Origin: Taibaiella koreensis
GTDB taxonomy: Bacteria; Bacteroidota; Bacteroidia; Chitinophagales; Chitinophagaceae
Direction: 5' to 3'
DNA: 64,000 bases
NCBI RefSeq assembly: GCF_003545715.1
Contig: NZ_QVNU01000003.1
Location: forward strand, 1 to 64,000
Positions 17,272 to 27,054 of this stretch are shown in pieces (the stretch's first letter is position 1; each line of letters opens with the position of its first letter). A program made the position numbers and the translations under genes. Below the pieces are notes generated by a model that had not been told where the DNA came from, made no database searches, and worked only from the letters and a program-made list of their open reading frames with translations.

Positions 17272-20200
17272 ATGACCAGCTCTGCAATAAGGCGCTTGTT
17301 GCTCGTGCTTGCGTGTCTGTGCCCCGTTCTTACCTTCGGCCAGACAGATACGCGTATTGGCACGGCAGCGCCTAATTTCTCGTCGTTTTCTACAAAAAAG
17401 GTAAGCAACTCCGAGGCCTGGAAAAAGTTTAACCGTCCGGCTCATTACAAACACCCTGAATTCGGAATACTTCCGGAGGGATCGCCTGCCGGATGTGTGG
17501 AGCTCCTCGACCGGCGCAAGGCCGATGAGCGCGTCTTCAGAAGTCTTAGTGATCCTTCCGAGATCTTCATTCAGAAATCGCTGGGCGACCTTCACCGACT
17601 CAAAGATGGTCAATGGCTCACTATAGACGACAAGCTGCATGCTGTTGCTCCCGGCCATTATCTATCGGGCTCTTACCCCGAACCGGTCGGTATCGACGTA
17701 CCTGAAAAGCGTAGCTTTATCCACACGCCCCAGGGTAAGGTCTACTTTAACAGCTGGGTACTGTATGCCAGGACCGGCGCCGGCGAGGTGCAACTGGACC
17801 AGGCCGACTGGAGCCACTATAGCGCCGGCGCCGACGGCTTGCTGATCCACGATATCTTCAAAGGCATAGATGCCGAGCTGCGGGTCTACCGTGGTACCAT
17901 AAAAACGAGCTTTATCATCAAACGGAATGCTTATGGGCTGTTTGACCAGCTTATTTTCCGGGACCGGTACCAGACACCCACGACCGCAAAGGTTTCTTTT
18001 GCCGGCGGCATTACCGGGCCTTCGGCCGTAGGTAAGCTAGAGATCTATTCGGGTAATACTGCCGTGCTGAAGGTAAATGAAGCGGTGATCTACCCAAAGG
18101 GCGCGGGTAAGGAAGAAGTGATCACCACGCCTTATGCTATAAAAGATAATACGATGGATGTGCTGGTGCCTTATAGCTGGATCAGCACCCATCTTGACGG
18201 GCACGAGCTCGTGATCGATCCCACCGTAACCGGCTCGGCCACTATAGCCGCGGCTGCCATTACCGGTTCGCGGTACAATGCTTCCTGTAGCTTTGACAGC
18301 TCCTGTAACTATACCATGTCGGTGGCGATTCCGCCGGGCACCACTGTGACCGGTGCCTTGTATTCCTTTACCTACCTGGCCACGGCGCCCTGCTTCGGCT
18401 CCGACGGTGCGGTGCGGTTCCGCACCGGCAACTGCACTACAGGCTATTTTACCAATCAGTCGCAGACTTCGGGACCTACCATTATGAACCTGGTACCCAT
18501 TACCAATGATATCCAGGCTTGTTTTCCCGCTCCCTCCTGTACGCCGCAAAATATGGACTTTACCATGCAGTTCTTCCGTAGCTGTAAAGGGGCAACAGGC
18601 TGCGATAATAACTGTATCGGCGCCTCTGCACCCTGGGTGATGACCATCAGGGCCAAGACAGTCGAATTTAACGACCCGGTTGAGCCCATCAGCTATACAG
18701 CCAATAATATTTGTATGGGCGACTCCATTTACGTGAGCACCTGGGCCAGCTACGGTGTACCGCCTTATAACTACAACTGGAGCTTTAATGCTTCCGGCAC
18801 CCCCTCGCTAGGTACCGGTGCGTCGACCAGCATCACGTTTCCCAATATCCTGAACCATACCATTTACGCCATTATTACCGATGCCTGCGGCAATGCCACT
18901 GTCGATTCCCTACCGGTGACCGTCAATTACGCTGCTGTTACCGCCACACCCATAAGCGATACCCTATGCAGCGGCGAAACAACGGCTATCCAGCTTACGG
19001 CGCCAATAGCAGGCACTACCTTCAGCTGGACCGTGCAGCAGAACGGCGCCTATGGCGCCAGCGCCGGCTCCGGTAATACGATAGCACAAATACTTACAAC
19101 CACGGGCGGAACGCCGGGTACCGTTACCTATACCATTACCCCACACAATGGCGGTTGCGACGGAACGCCGGCAACAGTTACCATAAGGGTCAATCCGCCT
19201 ATTACTGTTTTTGACAATCGTACAGTCTGTGTGAACCAGCTGCCCTTCGGCTGGAACAACCAGTTGATCTATGGCGGCGGCGCTTATATCGCCTCCCATA
19301 CCGTTCCTTCGCTGGTAACCGGCTGCGACAGCACTACGATACTTAACCTTACCGTAAACGCGGTACCGGTAGTAACCGTCGACCGCACCATATGCGCCAG
19401 CCAGCTGCCCTACGCCTGGAATGGCCTCAGCGTAACGACGGGGGGCAATGGCGCAGCAACTTTTACCGCTACCGGTGCGAATAGCTGCGACAGTATTACC
19501 AGCCTGAACCTGCATGTGGTCAATACCCTTACTGCCACCGTTACCGCCACTGTATGTGCTGCCCAGCTCCCTTATGTATGGAATGGCATTAATGTAAATG
19601 CCGGCGGCCCTGCTGCAGCCACCTATACCAGTACGTCAGCCGTAAGCGGCTGCGACAGCACGACCACGCTCAGTCTTACCGTCAATCCCCTGCCCAGAGA
19701 TACCATCAGCATAGCGATTTGTGCTAACCAGCTTCCGCTGAGCTGGAACGGGCAGACTATCAATAGCGGCGGTACAGCGGTGGCCACATTTACGACACCG
19801 TCGCTGCTTACCGGCTGCGATAGTACCACAACATTGAACCTGGTGGTGCATCAGCCGGTACAGGTCACGGTGAATCGAAGCATCTGCTCGGGTCAGCTGC
19901 CTTATGCCTGGAACGGACAAACCATCAACGCCGGCGGCACTGCAACAGCTTCTTTTACCACGCCCTCGCTGCTCACCGGCTGCGACAGCACCACCATCTT
20001 GAACCTGACCGTTAATCCTTCGCCATCAGTAATCCGTAGTGTGACTATCTGCGCGGGTCAAATGCCTTATACCTGGAACGGTATTACCGTAACTGCAGGA
20101 GGCCCGTCGGCCGCGGTGTTCACTACGCCATCGGCTGCAACCGGCTGCGATAGCACTACCACCTTGAATCTTACGGTGAACCCTGTGCTTACCGCAATGG

Positions 20201-22314
20201 TAAACCGTACCGTCTGCGCCGGCCAAATGCCTTACAGCTGGAATGGTATTACCGTAACAGCCGGCGGTACAGCAGCTGCAGTATTTACAACGGCCTCGGC
20301 GCAGACCGGCTGTGATAGTACTACCACCCTGAACCTTACCGTGAACCCGGTGCTTACCGCAACGGTGAGCCGTACCATTTGTTCGGGTCAGCTGCCTTAT
20401 AGCTGGAACGGGCTTAGCGTTGCAGCAGGTGGCGCCAATGCGGCCACCTATACGACTACATCGGCCAGCAGCGGCTGTGATAGCACTACCACCCTCAACC
20501 TTACCGTAAACCCGGTATTGACAGCAACCATAAGCCGTACCATTTGCGCCAGCCAACTGCCCTACAGTTGGAACGGGCTTTCTGTAGCGGCCGGTGGTGG
20601 CGCCGCGGCGACCTTTACTACAGCTTCATCAGTAAGCGGCTGCGACAGCACCACCACGCTGAACCTTACAGTGAACCCGCTGATACAGGTAACGAAGAAT
20701 GTCAGCATTTGTACTGTGCAATTGCCCTATAGCTGGAACGGTCATATCATTACTGCCGGAGGTCCCGCTGTAGCGAGCTATACCACAGCCTCGCTGCTTA
20801 CCGGCTGCGACAGTACAACTACGCTGAACCTGCAGGTGAATCCCGTGATCAACGCTACCAGGAACCAAACGATCTGCGCCGGGCAGCTGCCCTATACCTG
20901 GAACGGTATTGTGGTCAATACCGGCGGTACGGCAGTGGCTACCTATACTACTACATCGATGGTCTCGGGCTGCGATAGCATTACGACGCTCAACCTCAAT
21001 ATCAACCCTGTGCTGACAACAGTGCGGAACATTACCATCTGTTCGGGCCAGCTGCCTTACCACTGGAACGGCATCACGGTAACTGCTGCCGGCAGCGGTG
21101 TTGCGGTCTATACAGTGTCTTCGGCGATAACCGGCTGCGATAGCAGCACCATCCTGAACCTGGCCGTAGTGCCGGCCATCAGGGATACGGTGTACCTTAC
21201 CCTATGCGCTAACCAGCTGCCTTACATCTGGAATGGCGTCAGCGTAACGGCGGGTGGCAGCCAGGCAGCCCAGTATACCACCATGGCTACAGGCGGCTGC
21301 GATAGTATTACAACGCTTAACCTTACTATAAAGCAGGTCTATACCGCCACCATCGATACAAGCATCTGCTATGCCCAGGCACCTTTCCATTGGCTGGGAC
21401 AGAGCTATGCCAGCAGCGGCAGCTATCCACACCCGTTCACTTCTGTAGCCGGCTGCGACAGCATCATCACTTTGTCGCTGCATATATCGCCGACGCCTGT
21501 GACACTTTTGCCAAGAGATAGCGCTGGTTGCGGGCAGGTACATTTCAAAGGCATTTTGTATACCAGCAATACCACTGTAAAGGATACCTTGCTGAGCGCA
21601 CGTGGTTGCGACAGTGCTTACCGTACCACGAACATCAGGATACTGACCACTTACAGGGATACCCTGAAGGCCGGTATCTGCGCCAACCAGACCTATACCT
21701 GGATGGGTGAGACGTATAAGGAATCGGGGTTGTATACGCGCAGCTTCAACATGCCCAGCGGCTGCGACTCGGTACTCAACCTGGAGCTTACGGTATGGGA
21801 TATTGGTCAGGCGGTGATCGTAAGGAACCTCGATGAAACACCCTGTGTGAACGACACCATAACGGTTACGGCGCAGGGCGCACAGGACTATGACTGGAAA
21901 TGGAATGACCAGGACCTCGGCAATGATGCCCAACAGCATATCGTACTTTCGGAAAAGGTGAACGTTATCAGGTTGCTCGCCAAAGATGAACATGCCTGTG
22001 AGAGCGAAGCGAAGGTGAGCATAGAGACCAAGGCCTGTTGCGAGATGATGATCCCCAATGCCTTCAGCCCCAACGGCGACGGACTTAACGACCGCTTCGG
22101 ACCCGAGACCATTGGCAATCCCAAAGATTTCAAGATGATGATCTTTAACCGTTACGGCCAGCTGCTGTTTACCTCGATCAGTGTGAACAGCAAGTGGGAC
22201 GGCACCTACCAGGGCAAGCCCGTGGATATCGGTACCTATTTCTTCAGGGTATATACGAAATGTACCAACGATACAGAGAATACCTTCAAGGGAGACATTA
22301 CCCTGATCCGGTAA
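17272..22314 (+). CDS. Giant T9SS-secreted repeat protein with gliding-type (type B) C-terminal domain
   Basis: 1680 residues. Signal peptide at 1-23 (IRRLLLVLACLCPVLTFGQ). A globular N-terminal region (to about residue 470) resembles N-terminal domains of other Bacteroidetes surface proteins, followed by two Ig/PKD-like segments (SYTANNICMGDSIYVS). Residues about 642-1510 are 16 repeats of some 55 residues with the core ICxGQLPYxWNGxxVxAGG and GCDSTTTLNLTVNP. The last 85 residues, beginning MIPNAFSPNGDGLNDRF and ending KGDITLIR, are the gliding-motility-associated (CHU_C, type B) sorting domain, so the protein should be exported by T9SS and attached at the cell surface. Adhesion is the likely role. 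Two Cys per repeat could form regular disulfides. Confidence 0.88.
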   Translation: MTSSAIRRLLLVLACLCPVLTFGQTDTRIGTAAPNFSSFSTKKVSNSEAWKKFNRPAHYKHPEFGILPEGSPAGCVELLDRRKADERVFRSLSDPSEIFIQKSLGDLHRLKDGQWLTIDDKLHAVAPGHYLSGSYPEPVGIDVPEKRSFIHTPQGKVYFNSWVLYARTGAGEVQLDQADWSHYSAGADGLLIHDIFKGIDAELRVYRGTIKTSFIIKRNAYGLFDQLIFRDRYQTPTTAKVSFAGGITGPSAVGKLEIYSGNTAVLKVNEAVIYPKGAGKEEVITTPYAIKDNTMDVLVPYSWISTHLDGHELVIDPTVTGSATIAAAAITGSRYNASCSFDSSCNYTMSVAIPPGTTVTGALYSFTYLATAPCFGSDGAVRFRTGNCTTGYFTNQSQTSGPTIMNLVPITNDIQACFPAPSCTPQNMDFTMQFFRSCKGATGCDNNCIGASAPWVMTIRAKTVEFNDPVEPISYTANNICMGDSIYVSTWASYGVPPYNYNWSFNASGTPSLGTGASTSITFPNILNHTIYAIITDACGNATVDSLPVTVNYAAVTATPISDTLCSGETTAIQLTAPIAGTTFSWTVQQNGAYGASAGSGNTIAQILTTTGGTPGTVTYTITPHNGGCDGTPATVTIRVNPPITVFDNRTVCVNQLPFGWNNQLIYGGGAYIASHTVPSLVTGCDSTTILNLTVNAVPVVTVDRTICASQLPYAWNGLSVTTGGNGAATFTATGANSCDSITSLNLHVVNTLTATVTATVCAAQLPYVWNGINVNAGGPAAATYTSTSAVSGCDSTTTLSLTVNPLPRDTISIAICANQLPLSWNGQTINSGGTAVATFTTPSLLTGCDSTTTLNLVVHQPVQVTVNRSICSGQLPYAWNGQTINAGGTATASFTTPSLLTGCDSTTILNLTVNPSPSVIRSVTICAGQMPYTWNGITVTAGGPSAAVFTTPSAATGCDSTTTLNLTVNPVLTAMVNRTVCAGQMPYSWNGITVTAGGTAAAVFTTASAQTGCDSTTTLNLTVNPVLTATVSRTICSGQLPYSWNGLSVAAGGANAATYTTTSASSGCDSTTTLNLTVNPVLTATISRTICASQLPYSWNGLSVAAGGGAAATFTTASSVSGCDSTTTLNLTVNPLIQVTKNVSICTVQLPYSWNGHIITAGGPAVASYTTASLLTGCDSTTTLNLQVNPVINATRNQTICAGQLPYTWNGIVVNTGGTAVATYTTTSMVSGCDSITTLNLNINPVLTTVRNITICSGQLPYHWNGITVTAAGSGVAVYTVSSAITGCDSSTILNLAVVPAIRDTVYLTLCANQLPYIWNGVSVTAGGSQAAQYTTMATGGCDSITTLNLTIKQVYTATIDTSICYAQAPFHWLGQSYASSGSYPHPFTSVAGCDSIITLSLHISPTPVTLLPRDSAGCGQVHFKGILYTSNTTVKDTLLSARGCDSAYRTTNIRILTTYRDTLKAGICANQTYTWMGETYKESGLYTRSFNMPSGCDSVLNLELTVWDIGQAVIVRNLDETPCVNDTITVTAQGAQDYDWKWNDQDLGNDAQQHIVLSEKVNVIRLLAKDEHACESEAKVSIETKACCEMMIPNAFSPNGDGLNDRFGPETIGNPKDFKMMIFNRYGQLLFTSISVNSKWDGTYQGKPVDIGTYFFRVYTKCTNDTENTFKGDITLIR
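19195..21800 (+). repeat. About 16 tandem 165-bp coding repeats
   Basis: Each repeat encodes about 55 residues with two conserved Cys (one in ICxxQLPYxWNG, one in GCDSTTT). Repeats 5-9 are the most alike, the first and the last three the most diverged, suggesting expansion from the middle. Such arrays can change copy number by recombination and can be collapsed in short-read assemblies. Confidence 0.85.
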
Positions 22315-22342
22315 GCTGAAGCGAGGCAGTCTCCAAAATTAT

Positions 22343-22415
22343 GTCTCAAGCCTGTTTACATTTTGAATCGCTCAATGTGGGCAGGCTTGAGACCTTTTCA
22401 AATAGTCTCTTTTTA
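22343..22415. terminator. Long-stem terminator between convergent genes
   Basis: A perfect 12-bp stem GTCTCAAGCCTG (22343-22354) with CAGGCTTGAGAC (22382-22393), followed on the plus strand by T-rich sequence to 22415. The 27-base loop is longer than usual. Confidence 0.65.
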
Positions 22416-22428
22416 TTATTTTTCTGCG

Positions 22429-22890
22429 CTACATAAGGCCTAATAAAATCTTCGCCTTTTCAAGCGCTTCGTCGTCAAATCCTTTCAACGGAAAGGTTTG
22501 GACCCAGCGGGATTTTAACGCAGGTTCCAATGCCTGTAAACTGCTGTCATCGTCGATCAGGATAAAGTTGGCGCCAGGATTCCTATTTAGCCACGCCTCT
22601 ATCTCCATTTTCCGTGAAGGGAATCCCGGTAAAATGCTTTCCATTAAGGTAATTGACCGGGGATGGATCTTCCGGTTGGCGAACAGTCGCTGCCATTCAG
22701 CGATGGGATAGCGATGCCTGTGGCTGGAGACCAATACCAGCTGTATTTCTGCGAGAGATAATAAATACGCCAGGTTTGCTGCAGCATTTTTCTGAAATAG
22801 CATGAACCCATCCTCCAGCAATTCGGGCTGTTTCCACGAGGGTGTGGTGACCAATACACCATCAATGTCCAGTAAGAGATATGGCTTCAT
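22429..22890 (-). CDS. HAD-like domain protein
   Basis: 153 residues. The N-terminal DIDGVL (residues 8-13) is HAD motif I with both Asp; LVLVSSH fits motif II and FILIDDDSS motif IV. No large cap domain is present. It resembles small HAD proteins related to the polynucleotide phosphatase/RNA-repair group rather than metabolic phosphatases; substrate unknown. It lies upstream of dapA's terminator on the same strand as dapA but is separated from it by that terminator. Confidence 0.7.
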   Translation of the reverse strand: MKPYLLLDIDGVLVTTPSWKQPELLEDGFMLFQKNAAANLAYLLSLAEIQLVLVSSHRHRYPIAEWQRLFANRKIHPRSITLMESILPGFPSRKMEIEAWLNRNPGANFILIDDDSSLQALEPALKSRWVQTFPLKGFDDEALEKAKILLGLM

Positions 22891-22900
22891 GTCCTAAAAC

Positions 22901-22932
22901 AAAAAGCATCCCGATCGTACAGGATGCTTTTT
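22901..22932 (-). terminator. Terminator of dapA
   Basis: A perfect 11-bp stem AAAAAGCATCC (22901-22911) with GGATGCTTTTT (22922-22932); on the minus strand the stem ends in a T run. It lies 22 bases past the dapA stop. Confidence 0.85.
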
Positions 22933-22954
22933 CTTATAATCATTTTTCAAAACA

Positions 22955-23812
22955 TCAGGCATTCCTGAATTGCTGCTGCAAGCCTTCGCTGGCGGGTACC
23001 AGGGGCAGGCGCAGCTCGTTTTCGCAAAGACCCTGCAGGTGCAGGGCATATTTTACACCGGTGGGATTACCCTCGGCAAACAGCAGGTTGATGCGGTCGA
23101 GCAACTCGTAATGCAGTCGGCGCGCTTCATTCATTTCATTACGAAGCGCATGCTTTACCATGGCGCAGAAGGAAGCGGCGTAACAATTGGCGGCAACAGA
23201 GATCACACCTTTCATACCAATGGCAGCTTGCGCCAGGATCAGGTTATCATCGCCGCTAAGCACCGTGAATCGCTCGGGTGCTCTCGCTACCAACTCCATA
23301 CATTGCGCCATATTGCCACTGGCTTCCTTGATGGCGACAATGTTCTTGAAATCCTTGGCCAGACGCAATACCGTGTCGGGAAGAATATTGGTTACCGTTC
23401 TGCCGGGAACGTTATAAAGGATAATGGGCTTATCGGTTGCCTGCGCCAGGGTCTTGAAATGCTGGTACAATCCCTCCTGCGAAGGCTTGTTATAATAAGG
23501 CGCTACACTCAGGATACCGGCCACGCGATCCATCGGATATTCGGCAAGCGTATCCAGCAAGCCTTGCGTATTGTAATCGCCGATACCAACCACCATGGGG
23601 AGCTTGCCGGCATTATGGTCGAGTATATATAGCAGCACTTCCTTTTTCTCCGCCTTTGTCAAGGTCGGTGTTTCGGCAGTGGTGCCCAGGGCCACGAGAA
23701 AGTCCACGCCGCCTTCGGTTACGGCATCGATGATACGGCCGAGGGCAGAGTAGTCAACAGTATTGTCTTTTGTAAAGGGCGTTACCAGGGCGACGCCGGT
23801 GCCTTCAAACAT
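22955..23812 (-). CDS. dapA: 4-hydroxy-tetrahydrodipicolinate synthase
   Basis: 285 residues, normal length. The TIM-barrel class I aldolase DapA condenses pyruvate with aspartate semialdehyde, the first step of the lysine/diaminopimelate branch. Schiff-base Lys162 lies in VAIKEASGN; Tyr133 lies in LYNVPGR and the Thr pair in GTTAE (43-47). The GxxNPTGVKYAL block near the C-terminus is also present. It lies 28 bases downstream of accA on the same strand and ends at a strong terminator. Confidence 0.95.
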   Translation of the reverse strand: MFEGTGVALVTPFTKDNTVDYSALGRIIDAVTEGGVDFLVALGTTAETPTLTKAEKKEVLLYILDHNAGKLPMVVGIGDYNTQGLLDTLAEYPMDRVAGILSVAPYYNKPSQEGLYQHFKTLAQATDKPIILYNVPGRTVTNILPDTVLRLAKDFKNIVAIKEASGNMAQCMELVARAPERFTVLSGDDNLILAQAAIGMKGVISVAANCYAASFCAMVKHALRNEMNEARRLHYELLDRINLLFAEGNPTGVKYALHLQGLCENELRLPLVPASEGLQQQFRNA

Positions 23813-23840
23813 TGTTCTGCTTTATATCAGTGTTATTGTT

Positions 23841-24794
23841 TTATACCTCTTCGTAGAAGCCCATATTGGAAAACTTCTCGATCCTTTGCTCAATCCGTTT
23901 GTCGGGATTGATCTTCTTCAACTCGGTGAGGGTCTTCAGCACATACTGCTTCAGGGTGTTGGCCATCGCTTCGGGCTGGCTGTGTGCGCCGCCTACGGGC
24001 TCGGGCAGCACACCGTCGACCAGTCCAAAGCCGGACATATCCTTCGACGTGAGGTGCAGCTGTTCGGCAGCCTGTATTTTGAAGTCCCAGCTGCGCCACA
24101 GGATAGTAGAGCAGTTCTCGGGAGAAATTACGGTGTACCAGGTATTTTCGAGCATGACCACACGGTCGCCGATGCCGATGCCCAGCGCGCCGCCGCTGGC
24201 GCCTTCGCCTATGATGATACAGATCACCGGTACGCGCAGGTTGACCATTTCAAACAGGTTGCGGGCAATGGCTTCGCCCTGTCCGCGCTCTTCGGCTTCC
24301 AGGCCGGGATAAGCACCCGGCGTATCGATCAGCGTAACGATGGGCCGGTCAAACTTCTCTGCCAGCTTCATCAGGCGCAATGCCTTACGGTAACCTTCGG
24401 GGTTGGCCATGCCGAAATTGCGCAACTGGCGCATTTTGGTATTGGTCCCTTTCTGATGCCCGATCACCATTACCGGTTCGCCGTCGATCTCGGCAAAGCC
24501 GCCTACGATGGCCTTATCATCGGCTACATTGCGATCGCCGAACAGCTCGGTGAACTTGTTGCAGATGCGGCTGATATAATAATTAGTATAAGGCCGCTCG
24601 GGGTGGCGGCTCAACTGCACCCTTTGCCAGGGCGTGAGGTTCTCATATATATGTTTGCGGGTCTGCTCCAGTGAGGCTTCCAGCTCTTTTACCGAAGCCG
24701 ACATATCTACTTGGTTCTTCTCCGCTATGGATTTGATCTTTTCCAGCTGGTTGTTCAGATCCTCCAGTGGCTTTTCAAAATCTAAAAACTGCAT
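23841..24794 (-). CDS. accA: Acetyl-CoA carboxylase carboxyltransferase subunit alpha
   Basis: 317 residues, normal for AccA. Starts with the coiled segment [20 protein letters not shown] and contains the family blocks [46 protein letters not shown] and [11 protein letters not shown], and [14 protein letters not shown]. With AccD it transfers the carboxyl group from biotin to acetyl-CoA to make malonyl-CoA. A -7-like box TACCTTTA lies at 24825-24818. Probably cotranscribed with dapA. Confidence 0.96.
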   Translation of the reverse strand: MQFLDFEKPLEDLNNQLEKIKSIAEKNQVDMSASVKELEASLEQTRKHIYENLTPWQRVQLSRHPERPYTNYYISRICNKFTELFGDRNVADDKAIVGGFAEIDGEPVMVIGHQKGTNTKMRQLRNFGMANPEGYRKALRLMKLAEKFDRPIVTLIDTPGAYPGLEAEERGQGEAIARNLFEMVNLRVPVICIIIGEGASGGALGIGIGDRVVMLENTWYTVISPENCSTILWRSWDFKIQAAEQLHLTSKDMSGFGLVDGVLPEPVGGAHSQPEAMANTLKQYVLKTLTELKKINPDKRIEQRIEKFSNMGFYEEV

Positions 24795-24845
24795 ATTGCT
24801 GTATTAAAATAAGGCTGTAAAGGTAACCTTTTCGCATGAATTGGA

Positions 24846-26129
24846 TTAAATCACCACGAGCTCGTAATAATCGGGACGGTTGAGGTATTTACCAGCCAGG
24901 TCGCGCAGGCGGTCAGGGCCTATGGTCTTATATATCTCAATATTGCTGTCGAAATGATCGTCAGGAAGATCGTTAAGCACGATATTCTTCCAGCGCTGCA
25001 TAATGGAGAATGGTCCGTCGAGGTCGCCCAGGATATTGCCCAGCAGGTAGTTCTTCACCAGCAGCAGCTCTTCTTCGCTTACACGTTCCTGGCACAGCAG
25101 GTCCATTTCCTTGTAGATTTCTGTTACGGTTTGCTCACATACTTCCCGCCCGGCTTCTGTGGCGATCAGCAGCGCGCCGTCCCATTTGTAGTTATAGATC
25201 TGCGAGTAGATACCATAGGTAAATCCTTTTTCTTCGCGGATATTGGCCATAAGCCTCGAACCGAAATAGCCGCCGAATACGGTATTAAGTACCAGCATGG
25301 GGGAGAAATCGGGGTGCTTGCGTGTGGGAAAGTTGCGGGCAATGCGAACGGCGCCCTGCACCCCGTTCTCGTCGTTGACAATACGGTAGTGCCGCTCTGC
25401 CGCTGGGTTTGTGGTATGCTCATTTGCAGGAGCCATTTCACTACCGCCCCATTGCGCCCTTCCGAAATGCTCATCAACCATAGCAACATGACTTTTGTCA
25501 ATTTTTCCTGCCATGAAGATGCGGCAATTGCCCGATTGGTAATGTTTGCAGTGGAAATCAGACAGGGTAGCCGTATTTAAAGCCAGGAGGTCGGCTACTT
25601 CGGTAAAGCGCCCATAGGGATGTGCTTTTCCAAACAGGTAAGCATCGATATGCCGGTTGGCGACAAAATCGCATTGCCGCAGGCTGATACCCAGCCGCTG
25701 CTGCGCATTGCGTACATAGGTTTCTACCTCTGTGGCGGCAAAGGAAGCTTCGGTAAGGATTTCCCGTACCACAGGCAGCAGGGCGGCAAGATGCCGGGTA
25801 AGCGTATGAAGGGTTACTATCGTATAGTCATTATTGGCCGCTATCTTGAGCGAAGCGCCATAAAATTCGATGGCTTCATTGATCTCCAGCGCGCTGCGGC
25901 GGGCAGTACCGTTCTTCAGCAAAGCTGCCGTAGCCTGCGCCACTGCCGTTTGCTGCTCCTGCCACAGTCCGGCTTCAAACACCCATTCCACCTGCACCAC
26001 TTCCTGTGTGCCGGCGCAGAGCCAATACAAGGGAATATGGTTGGAAAAGGCCTCCCGGCGGAGTGGCTGCAGCTGGTAATTGAAATTGACGGCATCCAGC
26101 ACCGGCGGACTTTGTTTTCTGTCTGTCAT
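24846..26129 (-). CDS. M16-family zinc-peptidase-like protein lacking the HxxEH motif
   Basis: 427 residues, the size of one M16B half-pair subunit. The fold-specific blocks are present (EVVQVEWVFEAGLW, EFYGASLKIAANNDYT, FGGYFGSRLMANIREEKGFTYGIYS, PFSIMQRW), but at the place of the zinc-binding HFLEH helix it has ATAALLKNGTA, with no His or Glu pair. It is therefore the non-catalytic partner type (as in PqqL/YmxG pairs and mitochondrial MPP-alpha). The catalytic partner that usually sits beside it is not here. No signal peptide, so it may act in the cytoplasm or the start may be longer. Confidence 0.88.
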   Translation of the reverse strand: MTDRKQSPPVLDAVNFNYQLQPLRREAFSNHIPLYWLCAGTQEVVQVEWVFEAGLWQEQQTAVAQATAALLKNGTARRSALEINEAIEFYGASLKIAANNDYTIVTLHTLTRHLAALLPVVREILTEASFAATEVETYVRNAQQRLGISLRQCDFVANRHIDAYLFGKAHPYGRFTEVADLLALNTATLSDFHCKHYQSGNCRIFMAGKIDKSHVAMVDEHFGRAQWGGSEMAPANEHTTNPAAERHYRIVNDENGVQGAVRIARNFPTRKHPDFSPMLVLNTVFGGYFGSRLMANIREEKGFTYGIYSQIYNYKWDGALLIATEAGREVCEQTVTEIYKEMDLLCQERVSEEELLLVKNYLLGNILGDLDGPFSIMQRWKNIVLNDLPDDHFDSNIEIYKTIGPDRLRDLAGKYLNRPDYYELVVI

Positions 26130-26172
26130 GAGGCGAAATTAAGGTAACCGACGTAATAAAATGATTATCCCT

Positions 26173-26180
26173 TATTTTTG
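26173..26180 (+). promoter_or_regulatory. -7 promoter box of the ComA-like gene
   Basis: TATTTTTG, exact TAnnTTTG, 56 bases before the ATG at 26237. Confidence 0.45.
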
Positions 26181-26236
26181 CCCTCACACTGTTTTAAGTA
26201 AACCCAGCGCCGGTTATTAAACAAGCAAAAAATTTT

Positions 26237-27004
26237 ATGAATTTTTCCCTCCAACAGATCCCGGAACGCACGCAAGCACCGCGTTCTCATGGGCTCACTA
26301 TGGTCATGGACAAAGGAATGGGTATTGCCGATGTCAATAACTTTCTTTCCGTGGCCGACCCTTATACCGATATGGTCAAGCTGGGTTTTGGCACAGCCTA
26401 TGTCACCAACAACCTGAAAGAAAAACTGGAGATCTACGGTAAGCATCATATACCCGTATATTTTGGGGGCACCTTATTTGAGGCTTTCCTGGTTCGCGGA
26501 CAGCTGGACGATTACACCGCTTCGATGAAGGAATTTGGTGTCAAACTGGTGGAAGTATCCGATGGCTCGGTCTCTATTCCCCACGAAGAAAAATGCCGTT
26601 ATATCGAGCGTCTCGTTAAGGATGGATTTACGGTATTGTCGGAAGTGGGCTCCAAAGATGCTTCGCATGTGATGCCGCCTTATAAATGGATCGAGCAGAT
26701 GTCGGCCGAGCTTAGCGCCGGTTCTTCTTATGTGATCGCTGAAGCCCGTGAAGCCGGTAATATCGGCATCTACCGCGGTACCGGTGAGGTGCGCGAAGGG
26801 CTGGTACAGGAGATCCTGACCAAGATACCGGCCGAAAAGATCATTTGGGAGGCGCCGCAGAAAGCACAGCAATTGTACTTCCTGGAACTGCTGGGCTGCA
26901 ATGTGAACCTGGGCAATATTGCACCCAACGAGATCATACCGCTGGAAGCTATGCGTATCGGGCTCAGAGGCGATACCTTCGATCTCTATCTCGACAAAAA
27001 ATAA
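26237..27004 (+). CDS. Phosphosulfolactate synthase (ComA) family protein
   Basis: 255 residues, a TIM-barrel protein of the ComA family, which adds sulfite to phosphoenolpyruvate to give phosphosulfolactate. Family blocks seen: MVKLGFGTAYV, YFGGTLFEAFL, VEVSDGSVSIP, LSEVGSKD, IAEAREAGNIGIYR, IIWEAPQKAQQ and GNIAPNEIIPLEAMRIGLRGDT. In archaea it begins coenzyme M synthesis; in Bacteroidetes the product may feed sulfonate chemistry such as sulfonolipids, which is inference. No comB/comC neighbours. A strong terminator directly follows. Confidence 0.85.
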   Translation: MNFSLQQIPERTQAPRSHGLTMVMDKGMGIADVNNFLSVADPYTDMVKLGFGTAYVTNNLKEKLEIYGKHHIPVYFGGTLFEAFLVRGQLDDYTASMKEFGVKLVEVSDGSVSIPHEEKCRYIERLVKDGFTVLSEVGSKDASHVMPPYKWIEQMSAELSAGSSYVIAEAREAGNIGIYRGTGEVREGLVQEILTKIPAEKIIWEAPQKAQQLYFLELLGCNVNLGNIAPNEIIPLEAMRIGLRGDTFDLYLDKK

Positions 27005-27011
27005 AAAACGG

Positions 27012-27042
27012 GAGCTGCACCATTGGGGGCAGCTCTTTTTTT
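27012..27042 (+). terminator. Terminator of the ComA-like gene
   Basis: A 7-bp stem GAGCTGC (27012-27018) with GCAGCTC (27029-27035), 10-base loop, followed by seven T. Confidence 0.85.
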
Positions 27043-27054
27043 GTAATCGCATCT

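Noticed and set aside
26845-27054. Longer N-terminus of the acetyltransferase
   Set aside because: It overlaps the ComA-like gene in another frame and crosses that gene's terminator; the family starts near MEINKAVFGTF.
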